This document shows, piece after piece, positions 7,062 to 13,392 of a stretch of DNA of 16,654 nucleotides. The notes beneath the pieces were generated by a model. It was not told the origin of the DNA, did not search any database, and saw only the letters and a list, made by a program, of their open reading frames with translations. This DNA is from Candidatus Omnitrophota bacterium (GTDB lineage: Bacteria; Omnitrophota; Gorgyraeia; 2-02-FULL-51-18). The position numbers and the translations under genes were made by a program. The number at the start of each line of letters is the position of its first letter. The stretch's first letter is position 1. The stretch covers positions 1 to 16,654 of the forward strand of contig JAHFFL010000006.1 of the NCBI GenBank assembly GCA_023247955.1, written 5' to 3'.

Positions 7062-7553
7062 ATGGGTAGAAGGCCCTTCTTTATTTTCATCGCCCCCGTC
7101 GTTTTCATCCTCGACCGGCTTTCCAAGATCGTCATCCAAAAGAATTTTTCAGAAGGGCAGGGCCTCGCCGTTTTCCCGGGTATTTTTCACCTGACGCGCG
7201 TGAACAACAGCGGCGCGGCCTTCGGAGCGCTTAAGGACGCGGGCAATTTTCTTATCGTGGTCTCCGCGCTCTCGGTCGTCGTGATCACCGTTTATCTTTG
7301 TCGCGAATTATTTGGGGGTCGGAGGGCCGGTCAAGGTTCTCAAGACCCCGCTTTCAGCCACTACGCCTGGGCGTTTGTCGCCGCGGGCGCGGCCGGCAAT
7401 CTTTATGACCGTCTGCGTTTCGGTTATGTGATCGACTTTTTGGATTTTCGTGTCTGGCCGGTGTTCAACATCGCCGACACAAGTATTTGCCTGGGGGTGT
7501 TTTTTGTGCTGCTGAGTTTTCTTTGGCGCCGGAAAACTGAGGGGACGCGCTGA
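7062..7553 (+). CDS. lspA: Lipoprotein signal peptidase II
   Basis: Inner-membrane aspartyl protease that removes the signal peptide of prolipoproteins after Lgt has attached diacylglycerol. The product is 163 residues with four predicted helices. Conserved signatures are VNNSGAAFGAL, AAGAAGNLYDRLRFGYVIDF and FNIAD; the catalytic aspartates are predicted to be D125 (VIDF) and D139 (FNIAD). ATG 7062 is taken as the start, although TTG 7056 lies better spaced (8 bases) behind the weak AAAGAG stretch at 7042-7047, so the protein could be two residues longer. A hydrophilic stretch of about 20 residues (81-100) between helices 2 and 3 is slightly long. The stop overlaps lgt by one base (TGATG), coupling two consecutive steps of lipoprotein maturation. 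Confidence 0.96.
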   Translation: MGRRPFFIFIAPVVFILDRLSKIVIQKNFSEGQGLAVFPGIFHLTRVNNSGAAFGALKDAGNFLIVVSALSVVVITVYLCRELFGGRRAGQGSQDPAFSHYAWAFVAAGAAGNLYDRLRFGYVIDFLDFRVWPVFNIADTSICLGVFFVLLSFLWRRKTEGTR

Positions 7554-8302
7554 TGCATCCGGTCCTTTTCCATTGGGGGCCTGTCACGCTCTACTCGTAC
7601 GGGTTTTTTGTGGCGCTGGCGCTTTTCTTAAGTTTTTGGGTGGCCGGCCAAAGGGCCGCCCGGCACGGCCTGGAACGGACGGTGGTCAGTGATCTTGTAT
7701 GTTTTCTTTTTTTGTCGGGTCTCGCGGGCGCGCGGCTGCTCTACGTGCTGCAACATGCCCAGGATTACCGAAGCGATCCATGGCGTGTGCTGAACATCCA
7801 GGAAGGCGGCCTGGTCTGGTACGGGGGGTTCATCGTCGCAGCCGCGGCCGGGATCCTTTACGCGCGCGCCCGGCGTTGGCCTCTGATCGATCTCTGCGAT
7901 TTTTTCGCGCCGGTGACGGCGCTCGCTCAAGCCGTCGGGCGACTGGGTTGTTTTTTTAACGGTTGCTGCTACGGGAAAATCGCCGCTTCGGGGTTGGGCG
8001 TGGTCTTTCCGGGCCAGGACGAGCCAAGACTGCCGGTGCAGCTTTATGAATTCGCGGCTCTTTGTTTAATCTCGGCCCTCCTTCTGTGGCGTTCGCTTGC
8101 GAAACGGCGTCGTGGCGAGATTTTTGTGCTTTACCTTCTCCTGACCAGCGCCACTCGGTTTTTTCTCGAGTTTTTCCGTGGAGACCAGACGCCGGTCGTT
8201 TTTCTTACCCTGCCACAATGGACGAGTATCGTGCTGTTCGCAGGGGCCTGTGTTCTTTATGCGGCGATCTTAAAACAGAAGACCAACCATGAAAAATTTT
8301 GA
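7553..8302 (+). CDS. lgt: Prolipoprotein diacylglyceryl transferase
   Basis: Polytopic inner-membrane enzyme that transfers diacylglycerol from phosphatidylglycerol to the lipobox cysteine, the first step of lipoprotein maturation. It is 249 residues, slightly shorter than E. coli Lgt. Motifs: GPVTLYSYGFFVALAL near the N-terminus, GGLVWYGGFI, the Lgt signature AVGRLGCFFNGCCYGK with its essential Arg, VQLYEF, and SATRFFLEFFRGD carrying the second essential Arg. The position of E. coli His103 (FHGG) is Tyr here (WYGG), a common natural variant. The start has GAGGGG at 7539-7544 eight bases upstream and overlaps lspA. The 3' end overlaps the next gene by 14 bases. Confidence 0.97.
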   Translation: MHPVLFHWGPVTLYSYGFFVALALFLSFWVAGQRAARHGLERTVVSDLVCFLFLSGLAGARLLYVLQHAQDYRSDPWRVLNIQEGGLVWYGGFIVAAAAGILYARARRWPLIDLCDFFAPVTALAQAVGRLGCFFNGCCYGKIAASGLGVVFPGQDEPRLPVQLYEFAALCLISALLLWRSLAKRRRGEIFVLYLLLTSATRFFLEFFRGDQTPVVFLTLPQWTSIVLFAGACVLYAAILKQKTNHEKF

Positions 8303-9209
8303 AATCGTCGTGCCTTCCCTGTACTTGTCGATCCGGGCGGACACGTTTCTCGCTGAAGCGTTGGGCCGCCAGTTCTCAAGAAGCCAGATCAAAGCGGCGT
8401 TTCAGAACGGCAAAATCCGCTTAAATGGGAAGCCATGCAAGCCCGGGGAGCGTGTGAAAGAGGGGGACCAGATCGCCGGAGAGTTGCCGGTATCGCATGA
8501 ACACTCTCTCGTTGCCGAAAATATTTCGCTAAGCATCGTTTACGAAGACGAGAGTTTACTGGTTGTGGACAAAGCGGCCGGCATGGTGGTGCATCCGGGG
8601 GCTGGCAATAAAAAAGGCACTCTGGTCCAGGCGCTTTTGGGGCGTGGCGCCGAACTTTCCACGTCTGGCGGCCCGCTGCGGCCGGGGATCGTGCACCGCC
8701 TGGACAAGGACAGCTCGGGGCTTCTTCTGATCGCGAAGAATAATCCGTCTCATCGGGCGCTGCAGCTTCAGTTTTCGACGCGGACGCTCGCTAAAACCTA
8801 TACGGCGCTTGTCAGCGGACGTATGGAATTTGAAGAGGGACATGTCGAGCTTCCGATAGGCCGCGATCCCAAGCAAAGAAAAAAAATGGCCGTCCGCGGC
8901 GATAGTTTGGGTAAAGAGGCGTTGACCCATTATAAGGTGCTTCGCCGTTTCCCGGCTGCCACGCTTTTGGAACTGAAGATTGTCACGGGGAGGACCCATC
9001 AAATCCGCGTGCATTTGGCCCATCTGGGGCATCCGGTGATCGGCGACCCGATTTACGGCAGGAAACCCACCGAGACGACAGCAGGGAGGCGTTTGGCGCT
9101 GCATGCCTCCAAGATAGAATTTTTGCATCCTGAAAGTGGTAAAATGATGGTCTTTGAAAGTCCGCTGCCTGAGGCATTTCAAGAGATGATTCGGAGAGCG
9201 CTCCGGTGA
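8289..9209 (+). CDS. rluD: RluD-family 23S rRNA pseudouridine synthase
   Basis: Isomerises uridines to pseudouridine in large-subunit rRNA (helix 69 for RluD itself). The 306 residues contain an N-terminal S4 RNA-binding domain (about residues 14-75, with FSRSQIKAAFQNGKIRLNG) and an RluA/RluD catalytic domain. The catalytic Asp is D139 in HRLDKDSSGLLLIAKN. GRTHQIRVHLAHLGHPVIGD lies near the C-terminus. The S4 domain favours RluD/RluC-type enzymes over RluA; the exact target uridines cannot be read from the sequence. ATG 8289 overlaps lgt by 14 bases with only a weak AGAAGA upstream. The gene ends in a GTGA overlap with aroA. Confidence 0.93.
   Translation: MKNFEIVVPSLYLSIRADTFLAEALGRQFSRSQIKAAFQNGKIRLNGKPCKPGERVKEGDQIAGELPVSHEHSLVAENISLSIVYEDESLLVVDKAAGMVVHPGAGNKKGTLVQALLGRGAELSTSGGPLRPGIVHRLDKDSSGLLLIAKNNPSHRALQLQFSTRTLAKTYTALVSGRMEFEEGHVELPIGRDPKQRKKMAVRGDSLGKEALTHYKVLRRFPAATLLELKIVTGRTHQIRVHLAHLGHPVIGDPIYGRKPTETTAGRRLALHASKIEFLHPESGKMMVFESPLPEAFQEMIRRALR
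9192..9205 (+). promoter_or_regulatory. Small hairpin over the aroA ribosome binding site
   Basis: CGGAG (9192-9196), loop AGCG, CTCCG (9201-9205) form a perfect 5-bp GC-rich stem ending directly before the aroA GTG. The left arm includes the likely Shine-Dalgarno GGAG. A ribosome finishing rluD would melt it, so it could enforce translational coupling. The symmetry is visible; the function is inference and 5 bp may be chance. Confidence 0.35.
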
Positions 9210-10510
9210 GCCAAGTCAAAATAAAAAAAGTCAAACACGCCGTTTCAGGGACCTTGTTGTTTCCCGGCGACAAGTCACTTTCGCACCGGGCCATTATTTT
9301 CGGGTCTCTGGCGGAAGGCGCCTCATCGTTTACCAACCTCTTGTCCGCCGAGGACTGTATCTGCACGCGCGAGGCCTTTAAAAATCTCGGTGTGAAAATC
9401 TGTTCCGTGTCGCCTTCGGAAATTCAAATCGTAGGCCGCGGTCTCCACGCGCTCAAAGCGCCAAAAAAGGAAATTAATCTCGGTAATTCCGGCACTGCGA
9501 TGCGTCTGCTTCTTGGGATTTTGGCCGGCTGTCCCTTTCGGGCGACGCTCACCGGCGATCCCTCGCTTTCCTCGAGACCGATGCGGCGCGTCACGGATTA
9601 TTTAAGCCAAATGGGCGCCGTGTTTGAAGGCAGGGACAATGCCAACTTCGCGCCGATTACGGTACGCGGGGGAGACCTCAAGGCCATTGATGCCAAGCTT
9701 CCAGTGCCGAGCGCTCAGGTGAAGTCGGCGATTCTTCTCGCAAGTTTATACGCCAACGGCACGACGTCGGTCACCGAGCCCGTGCTGTCGCGTGATCACA
9801 CCGAAAATTTTATCGAGTATTTCGGCGGACGGGTGCGCCGGCAAGGCCTGAAGGTTTCGGTGGAGGGCGGACAGTCGCTCAAGGCGCGTAGTTTCGAGAT
9901 CCCCGGGGATATTTCCAGCGCCGCTTTTTTCATCGCGATTTCGGTTTTGTTGCGAGCAAAGATTCATTTCCGCCATCTGTTGTGGAATCCGACGCGCACC
10001 GGAATTTTGGAGGTGCTCAAGAGGATGGGGGTCAGCGTCCACGCCGAATCGTCCGATAGCAAAGGCCCCGAACCCGCGGCGGATTTTTACTTGGAGACGA
10101 GAGACCTCCGCGCGTTCGAAATCCGAAAAGAGGAACTTCCATCGCTGATCGATGAGATTCCAATTCTCGCGGTTCTTGCGACGCAGGCCGAAGGCACGAG
10201 CATCATTCATGAAGCCGACGAGCTGAGGGTGAAAGAGACCGACCGGATCCATTCAATAGTCACGCAGTTGGCCGCGATGGGCGCTAAAATCAAAGCCGAG
10301 GGGAATACGATTACTATTGAAGGCCCGACGCCGCTACGGGGCGCTGCGGTCGATTCTTTTAAGGACCATCGCACCGCGATGTCGCTGGTTGTGGCCGGCC
10401 TTATTGCCGAGAGCGAGACGATCGTACGGGACATCGAGTGCATCAATACTTCTTTTCCGGACTTTTTTCACCTGTTGGGTAGTTTGGGGATTGAGGTATT
10501 TTTCAAGTGA
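9206..10510 (+). CDS. aroA: 3-phosphoshikimate 1-carboxyvinyltransferase (EPSP synthase)
   Basis: Sixth step of the shikimate pathway: transfers the enolpyruvyl group of PEP to shikimate-3-phosphate in the cytosol. It is 434 residues, the normal length. Motifs: FPGDKSLSHRA (K23, R28), LGNSGTAMRLL with Gly96 and Arg100, LTGDPSLSSRPMRRV, the catalytic Asp in LIDEIPIL (D316), DELRVKETDRI with Glu344, and KDHRTAMSLVVAGL. Position 101, Pro in E. coli, is Leu. RPM in the substrate loop resembles the class II-like branch, but GNSGTAMR retains the Gly. GTG 9206 overlaps the rluD stop. GGAG at 9193-9196 is its probable Shine-Dalgarno and lies in the left arm of a small hairpin. The gene's last bases hold the -35 of the next promoter. 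Confidence 0.97.
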   Translation: MSQVKIKKVKHAVSGTLLFPGDKSLSHRAIIFGSLAEGASSFTNLLSAEDCICTREAFKNLGVKICSVSPSEIQIVGRGLHALKAPKKEINLGNSGTAMRLLLGILAGCPFRATLTGDPSLSSRPMRRVTDYLSQMGAVFEGRDNANFAPITVRGGDLKAIDAKLPVPSAQVKSAILLASLYANGTTSVTEPVLSRDHTENFIEYFGGRVRRQGLKVSVEGGQSLKARSFEIPGDISSAAFFIAISVLLRAKIHFRHLLWNPTRTGILEVLKRMGVSVHAESSDSKGPEPAADFYLETRDLRAFEIRKEELPSLIDEIPILAVLATQAEGTSIIHEADELRVKETDRIHSIVTQLAAMGAKIKAEGNTITIEGPTPLRGAAVDSFKDHRTAMSLVVAGLIAESETIVRDIECINTSFPDFFHLLGSLGIEVFFK

Positions 10511-10535
10511 CATCGCGCCCCGGGGTCTATACAAT
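10507..10535 (+). promoter_or_regulatory. Predicted sigma70-type promoter for the 113-residue secreted protein gene
   Basis: -35 GTGACA (10507-10512, five of six consensus bases), a 17-base spacer, and -10 TACAAT (10530-10535, five of six). The -35 overlaps the aroA stop codon. The spacer contains the palindrome CCCCGGGG (10518-10525). The predicted transcription start near 10542 leaves a very short leader before the ATG at 10556. Confidence 0.6.
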
Positions 10536-10555
10536 AGCGTAGGAAAGAGAGAGCC

Positions 10556-10897
10556 ATGAAGTTAAAATTTGTATGGGTTGGAGTCATTTGCGCGACGCTC
10601 GCAGCGGCGCCTCTTTTTGCGAAGGAGCTCAAGAGCGTCTCGGGTCTTGACTGGTTTCAGATGTACCCGGAGGATCGCCTGAAGAGCATCGAGCAGTCGA
10701 TGGCTATCCTGAAAAAAAACAGGGTCAAGTTTTCCCGCACGGCGGACGAGTATACCGGGGAGGTTTATACGCTGCTTCTCAGGAATATTGACCTTTACCC
10801 GGTGCCGATTACGAGGGTGCTGGTGAATTACATCCATGACAGCGAGCCCGAAACAGGCCCAGCGCTTGAGGCCTTGATCAGCGCGGAGAAGATCTGA
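10556..10897 (+). CDS. Small predicted secreted protein, function unknown
   Basis: I do not recognise a characterised family. The 113-residue product has a clear Sec-type signal peptide (MKLKF, hydrophobic core to about residue 20, probable cleavage after PLFA at residue 22), leaving about 91 mature residues. The mature part is mixed-charge and probably alpha-helical, with GLDWFQMYPEDRLKSIEQSM, a basic KKNRVKF stretch and an acidic C-terminus (HDSEPETGPALEAL). There is no Cys and no lipobox, so it should be a soluble periplasmic or exported protein. ATG 10556 follows a purine-rich AGGAAAGAGAGAG leader (10541-10553). It has its own promoter and sits alone between the aroA block and the mreB promoter. 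Position next to mreB hints at an envelope role but proves nothing. Confidence 0.8.
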   Translation: MKLKFVWVGVICATLAAAPLFAKELKSVSGLDWFQMYPEDRLKSIEQSMAILKKNRVKFSRTADEYTGEVYTLLLRNIDLYPVPITRVLVNYIHDSEPETGPALEALISAEKI

Positions 10898-10902
10898 ATT
10901 CA

Positions 10903-10931
10903 TTGACACCCCCTACGGGCGTTGTTATAAT
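10903..10931 (+). promoter_or_regulatory. Exact-consensus extended -10 sigma70 promoter of the mre/rod operon
   Basis: -35 TTGACA (10903-10908), a 17-base spacer, TG at 10923-10924 one base before -10 TATAAT (10926-10931). All twelve core bases, the spacing and the extended -10 match consensus. The discriminator CTGCGC (10932-10937) is GC-rich, and the predicted transcription start is near 10938-10939, about 40 bases before the mreB TTG. No terminator lies between the upstream gene and this promoter. Confidence 0.85.
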
Positions 10932-10977
10932 CTGCGCCATGGTCGTACGTTAAGAAAAATATTTCTAGGCAAAATTC

Positions 10978-12039
10978 TTGGGAATTCTCGATAAATTTAC
11001 CGATCAAGTACTGGGTTATTTCTCCAATGACATGGGGATTGACCTTGGTACTGCCAACACCCTGGTCAACGTCAAAGGCCAGGGCATTGTGCTTTGTGAG
11101 CCCTCGGTCGTCGCGATACGCAAAGGCACGAGCGAAGTGCTCGCCGTGGGCGACGAAGCCAAGCGCATGCTCGGCCGCACCCCCGGTTCCATCGTCGCGA
11201 TCCGTCCCATGAAGGACGGCGTCATCGCTGACTTCGAAATCACCGAAAGCATGCTCCGTTATTTCATCAACAAAGTCCATAACCGCAAACGTTTTGTCCG
11301 CCCGCGCATGGTGATCGCTATTCCCTCCGGCATCACGGAAGTGGAAAAAAGGGCCGTGAGAGATTCAGCTCTGCACGCGGGCGCGCGCGAAGTCTATCTC
11401 GTGGAGGAGCCAATGGCGGCGGCCATCGGGGTCGGTCTTCCCATCCAGGAACCGGCCGGCAGCATGGTCATTGATATTGGCGGCGGCACCAGTGAAATGG
11501 CCGTGATTTCCTTGGCTGGGATCGTTTTTTCCAAGAGCATTCGCATCGGCGGAGACGAGATGGACGAGGCGATTGTTGAACATGTCAAGAAAACTTATAA
11601 TTTGATGATCGGTGAGAGGACCTCCGAGGAGATCAAGATCCGTATCGGCTCTGCTTATCCGCTCGAGGAAGAGCTGACGATGGAGATCCGCGGACGGGAT
11701 TTGGTCTCGGGTCTTCCGAAGATGGTAAAGATCACTTCCGAAGAAGTCAGAGAGGCGCTCGCCGAGCCGATCCAGTGCATCATTGAAGCGGTGCGCGTGA
11801 CGCTTGAGAGGACGCCGCCCGAGCTCTGCGCGGACCTGATTGACCGTGGCATCGTGATGGCAGGCGGAAGCTCTTTGATTCGTGGCCTCGATAAATTGAT
11901 TTCGGAAGAAACGGGGCTTCCGGTGCATGTGGCGGAAAATCCCCTAATCGCCGTAGCAACGGGCACGGGAAAGATTTTGAGCGAACTGCACTACCTGAAG
12001 AGAGTCACGGTCTCGGCCAACCGCAGCTTGGAAAGTTGA
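10978..12039 (+). CDS. mreB: Rod shape-determining actin homologue MreB
   Basis: Bacterial actin that polymerises into membrane-bound filaments and directs the elongasome. The 353 residues match the family. The N-terminal [16 protein letters not shown] is a plausible amphipathic membrane-binding helix. ATPase motifs: DLGTANTLV (phosphate 1), [16 protein letters not shown] (phosphate 2), [11 protein letters not shown] (connect 1) and a C-terminal adenosine-type [15 protein letters not shown] 10978 is the start: an in-frame TAG lies just upstream (10966-10968) and the next start, ATG 11032, would delete the membrane helix. Its Shine-Dalgarno is poor (AGG at 10967-10969), in contrast to the very strong promoter. 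The gene ends inside the left arm of an intercistronic hairpin, followed by mreC. Confidence 0.98.
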   Translation: MGILDKFTDQVLGYFSNDMGIDLGTANTLVNVKGQGIVLCEPSVVAIRKGTSEVLAVGDEAKRMLGRTPGSIVAIRPMKDGVIADFEITESMLRYFINKVHNRKRFVRPRMVIAIPSGITEVEKRAVRDSALHAGAREVYLVEEPMAAAIGVGLPIQEPAGSMVIDIGGGTSEMAVISLAGIVFSKSIRIGGDEMDEAIVEHVKKTYNLMIGERTSEEIKIRIGSAYPLEEELTMEIRGRDLVSGLPKMVKITSEEVREALAEPIQCIIEAVRVTLERTPPELCADLIDRGIVMAGGSSLIRGLDKLISEETGLPVHVAENPLIAVATGTGKILSELHYLKRVTVSANRSLES

Positions 12040-12059
12040 CGGCTTTTTCGCCGTCAACT
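12034..12059 (+). promoter_or_regulatory. Perfect 10-bp hairpin between mreB and mreC
   Basis: AGTTGACGGC (12034-12043), loop TTTTTC (12044-12049) and GCCGTCAACT (12050-12059) form a perfect 10-bp stem. The left arm contains the mreB stop codon (TGA 12037-12039) and the right arm ends two bases before the first possible mreC start. No T-tract follows the stem (next bases CTCGTTGC), so it is not a classical intrinsic terminator. It may act in RNA processing, 3'-end protection or translational control, setting MreB above MreC; that is inference. Confidence 0.7.
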
Positions 12060-12061
12060 CG

Positions 12062-12889
12062 TTGCAAAACGTGTTTAAAAAACCCCGCGTATTTTTTACG
12101 ACTACCGCGTTTTTTCTGGTACTTCTCGCGCTCCCTTCAAATCTCACGGTGTCTTTAAAAACAACCCTTTACTCCGTCCTGAAATTTCCGATACAGTTCT
12201 CCGAAAGGGCTTCGGATTTCCTGGCGGATCTTTTTTATTTCCGAAGAAACTCTGAAGAACTTCAAGCGCTTCGCGGCGCCATCGGCCAAATCCGGGTAGA
12301 TGCCGTACAGATGGAAGAGCTCCGTCTCGAAAACGAACGCTTAAGAAAACTCGCGGGCCTGCGCCGCGCGGTTCCGCCGGACATCCGCAAGGTCCGTTTC
12401 GCGAGGGTGGTGGCCAAATCTTTGTGGGGGCAAAACCGCACACTGCTTATTGATCAGGGGAGCCAGGAGGGGATACGTCCCCAGATGTTGGTGTTGTCCG
12501 AATCGTCGTTGGTCGGCAAGGTGGTTGAGGTGGGTCCTCACCTCGCGAAAGTCCTTTTGATCAATGACGTCAGTTCGCGCATCGGCGTGCTTGTCCAAAG
12601 GACGAGGCAAATGGGTGTCCTCATCGGCACAATGTCCGCCGAATGCCGGGCAAAATATCTGCCGATTGAAATTCCCGTGTCGGAAGGCGACATTATCGAG
12701 ACAGCGGGACTTGCCGATCTTTTTCCGAAAGGAATACTGGTGGGAAAAGTAAAGAAGGTTTGGAAAGAGCCGGGACAAATGTACCAGGTGGCCGAGATCA
12801 CGCCGTACGCCGATTTTAGCCGCGTGGAAGAGGTCGCCTGCCTCGCGGCCGGTTCGTCATCTGAGCCGCAAGAAAAGGAGGCGGCGTGA
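12062..12889 (+). CDS. mreC: Rod shape-determining protein MreC
   Basis: Bitopic inner-membrane scaffold of the elongasome whose periplasmic part binds and activates PBP2. The 275 residues comprise one N-terminal membrane helix (about 9-30), a coiled-coil segment (about 60-97, including MEELRLENERLRKL) and the paired beta-barrel MreC domain, with KSLWGQNRTLLIDQGSQEGI, LVGKVVEVGPHLAKVLLIND and FPKGILVGKV. TTG 12062 gives the longest product; GTG 12071 (MFKKPRVFF) is equally plausible. Neither has a recognisable Shine-Dalgarno, and both follow the intercistronic hairpin, so initiation may depend on mreB translation or RNA structure. The C-terminus overlaps mreD by four bases. Confidence 0.95.
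   Translation: MQNVFKKPRVFFTTTAFFLVLLALPSNLTVSLKTTLYSVLKFPIQFSERASDFLADLFYFRRNSEELQALRGAIGQIRVDAVQMEELRLENERLRKLAGLRRAVPPDIRKVRFARVVAKSLWGQNRTLLIDQGSQEGIRPQMLVLSESSLVGKVVEVGPHLAKVLLINDVSSRIGVLVQRTRQMGVLIGTMSAECRAKYLPIEIPVSEGDIIETAGLADLFPKGILVGKVKKVWKEPGQMYQVAEITPYADFSRVEEVACLAAGSSSEPQEKEAA
12875..12881 (+). promoter_or_regulatory. Strong ribosome binding site of mreD
   Basis: AAGGAGG lies four bases before the mreD GTG and inside the end of mreC. It is the best Shine-Dalgarno of the mre/rod operon, contrasting with the weak or absent sites of mreB and mreC. Confidence 0.7.
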
Positions 12890-13392
12890 TTTCTTCAAGG
12901 GTCGTTGCCTTGATGCTGATCCTCCTCCTTTTTCTGATTCAAAACGCGCTTGGCCTGATTTTTTCGGACAAGGTTCCTGCGCTGGTTCTGATCGGTGTCG
13001 TATATTACGGCCTTGCCCGGGGGCCGGCCTTCGGTTTTGTGCTCGGAGTAACTGCCGGCGTTTTTTCCGAGATTTTCGGCGTGGGGAAGATCGGCTATGA
13101 GATGATGGCGCTTGGCCTGTGCGGTCTTGCCGCCGGCTACACGGCGACGACGTTTTTTCGCGAAAATCTGCTCGCGCGGGTCGTGTTGCCCGCGGTCTTG
13201 GTTTATGCGACGACCCTTTTTCACCTGTCGGCCACCCAAGCGCTTTTAAACACCGGAGGTGTTTTTGAGATTTTGAAAGAAGCGTTTGTGTGGCCCAGTA
13301 TTCTTTCCACCGCGTTTTTTTCTCCCATTCTTTTCCGTTTATTCGGACGCATGACTCCCCCGCACGGGACCCAGGGGCTTTTCAAGGCATGA
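12886..13392 (+). CDS. mreD: Rod shape-determining membrane protein MreD
   Basis: Polytopic inner-membrane partner of MreC in the elongasome, 168 residues, with about five hydrophobic segments (near 5-28, 32-60, 68-92, 100-124 and 136-156). Family features include the LILLLFLIQNALGLIF start, the GPAFGFVLGVTAGVFSEIFG repeat-like region and the GYEMMALGLCGLAAGY glycine-rich helix. MreD is poorly conserved, so the call leans on topology and its fixed place between mreC and mrdA. GTG 12886 overlaps the mreC stop (GTGA) behind AAGGAGG. Its stop overlaps the mrdA ATG (ATGA). Confidence 0.93.
   Translation: MISSRVVALMLILLLFLIQNALGLIFSDKVPALVLIGVVYYGLARGPAFGFVLGVTAGVFSEIFGVGKIGYEMMALGLCGLAAGYTATTFFRENLLARVVLPAVLVYATTLFHLSATQALLNTGGVFEILKEAFVWPSILSTAFFSPILFRLFGRMTPPHGTQGLFKA

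Noticed and set aside
8556..9182. Minus-strand frame of 208 residues opposite rluD
   Set aside because: Antisense shadow of a G+C-rich coding region; no recognisable domain and it covers conserved catalytic motifs of rluD.
10518..10525. CCCCGGGG palindrome after aroA as a terminator or operator
   Set aside because: An 8-base palindrome has no loop and no T-tract; it is simply part of the promoter spacer.
12034..12059. mreB-mreC hairpin as a Rho-independent terminator
   Set aside because: No T-tract follows the stem on either strand, and the essential downstream genes mreC-rodA have no other visible promoter.
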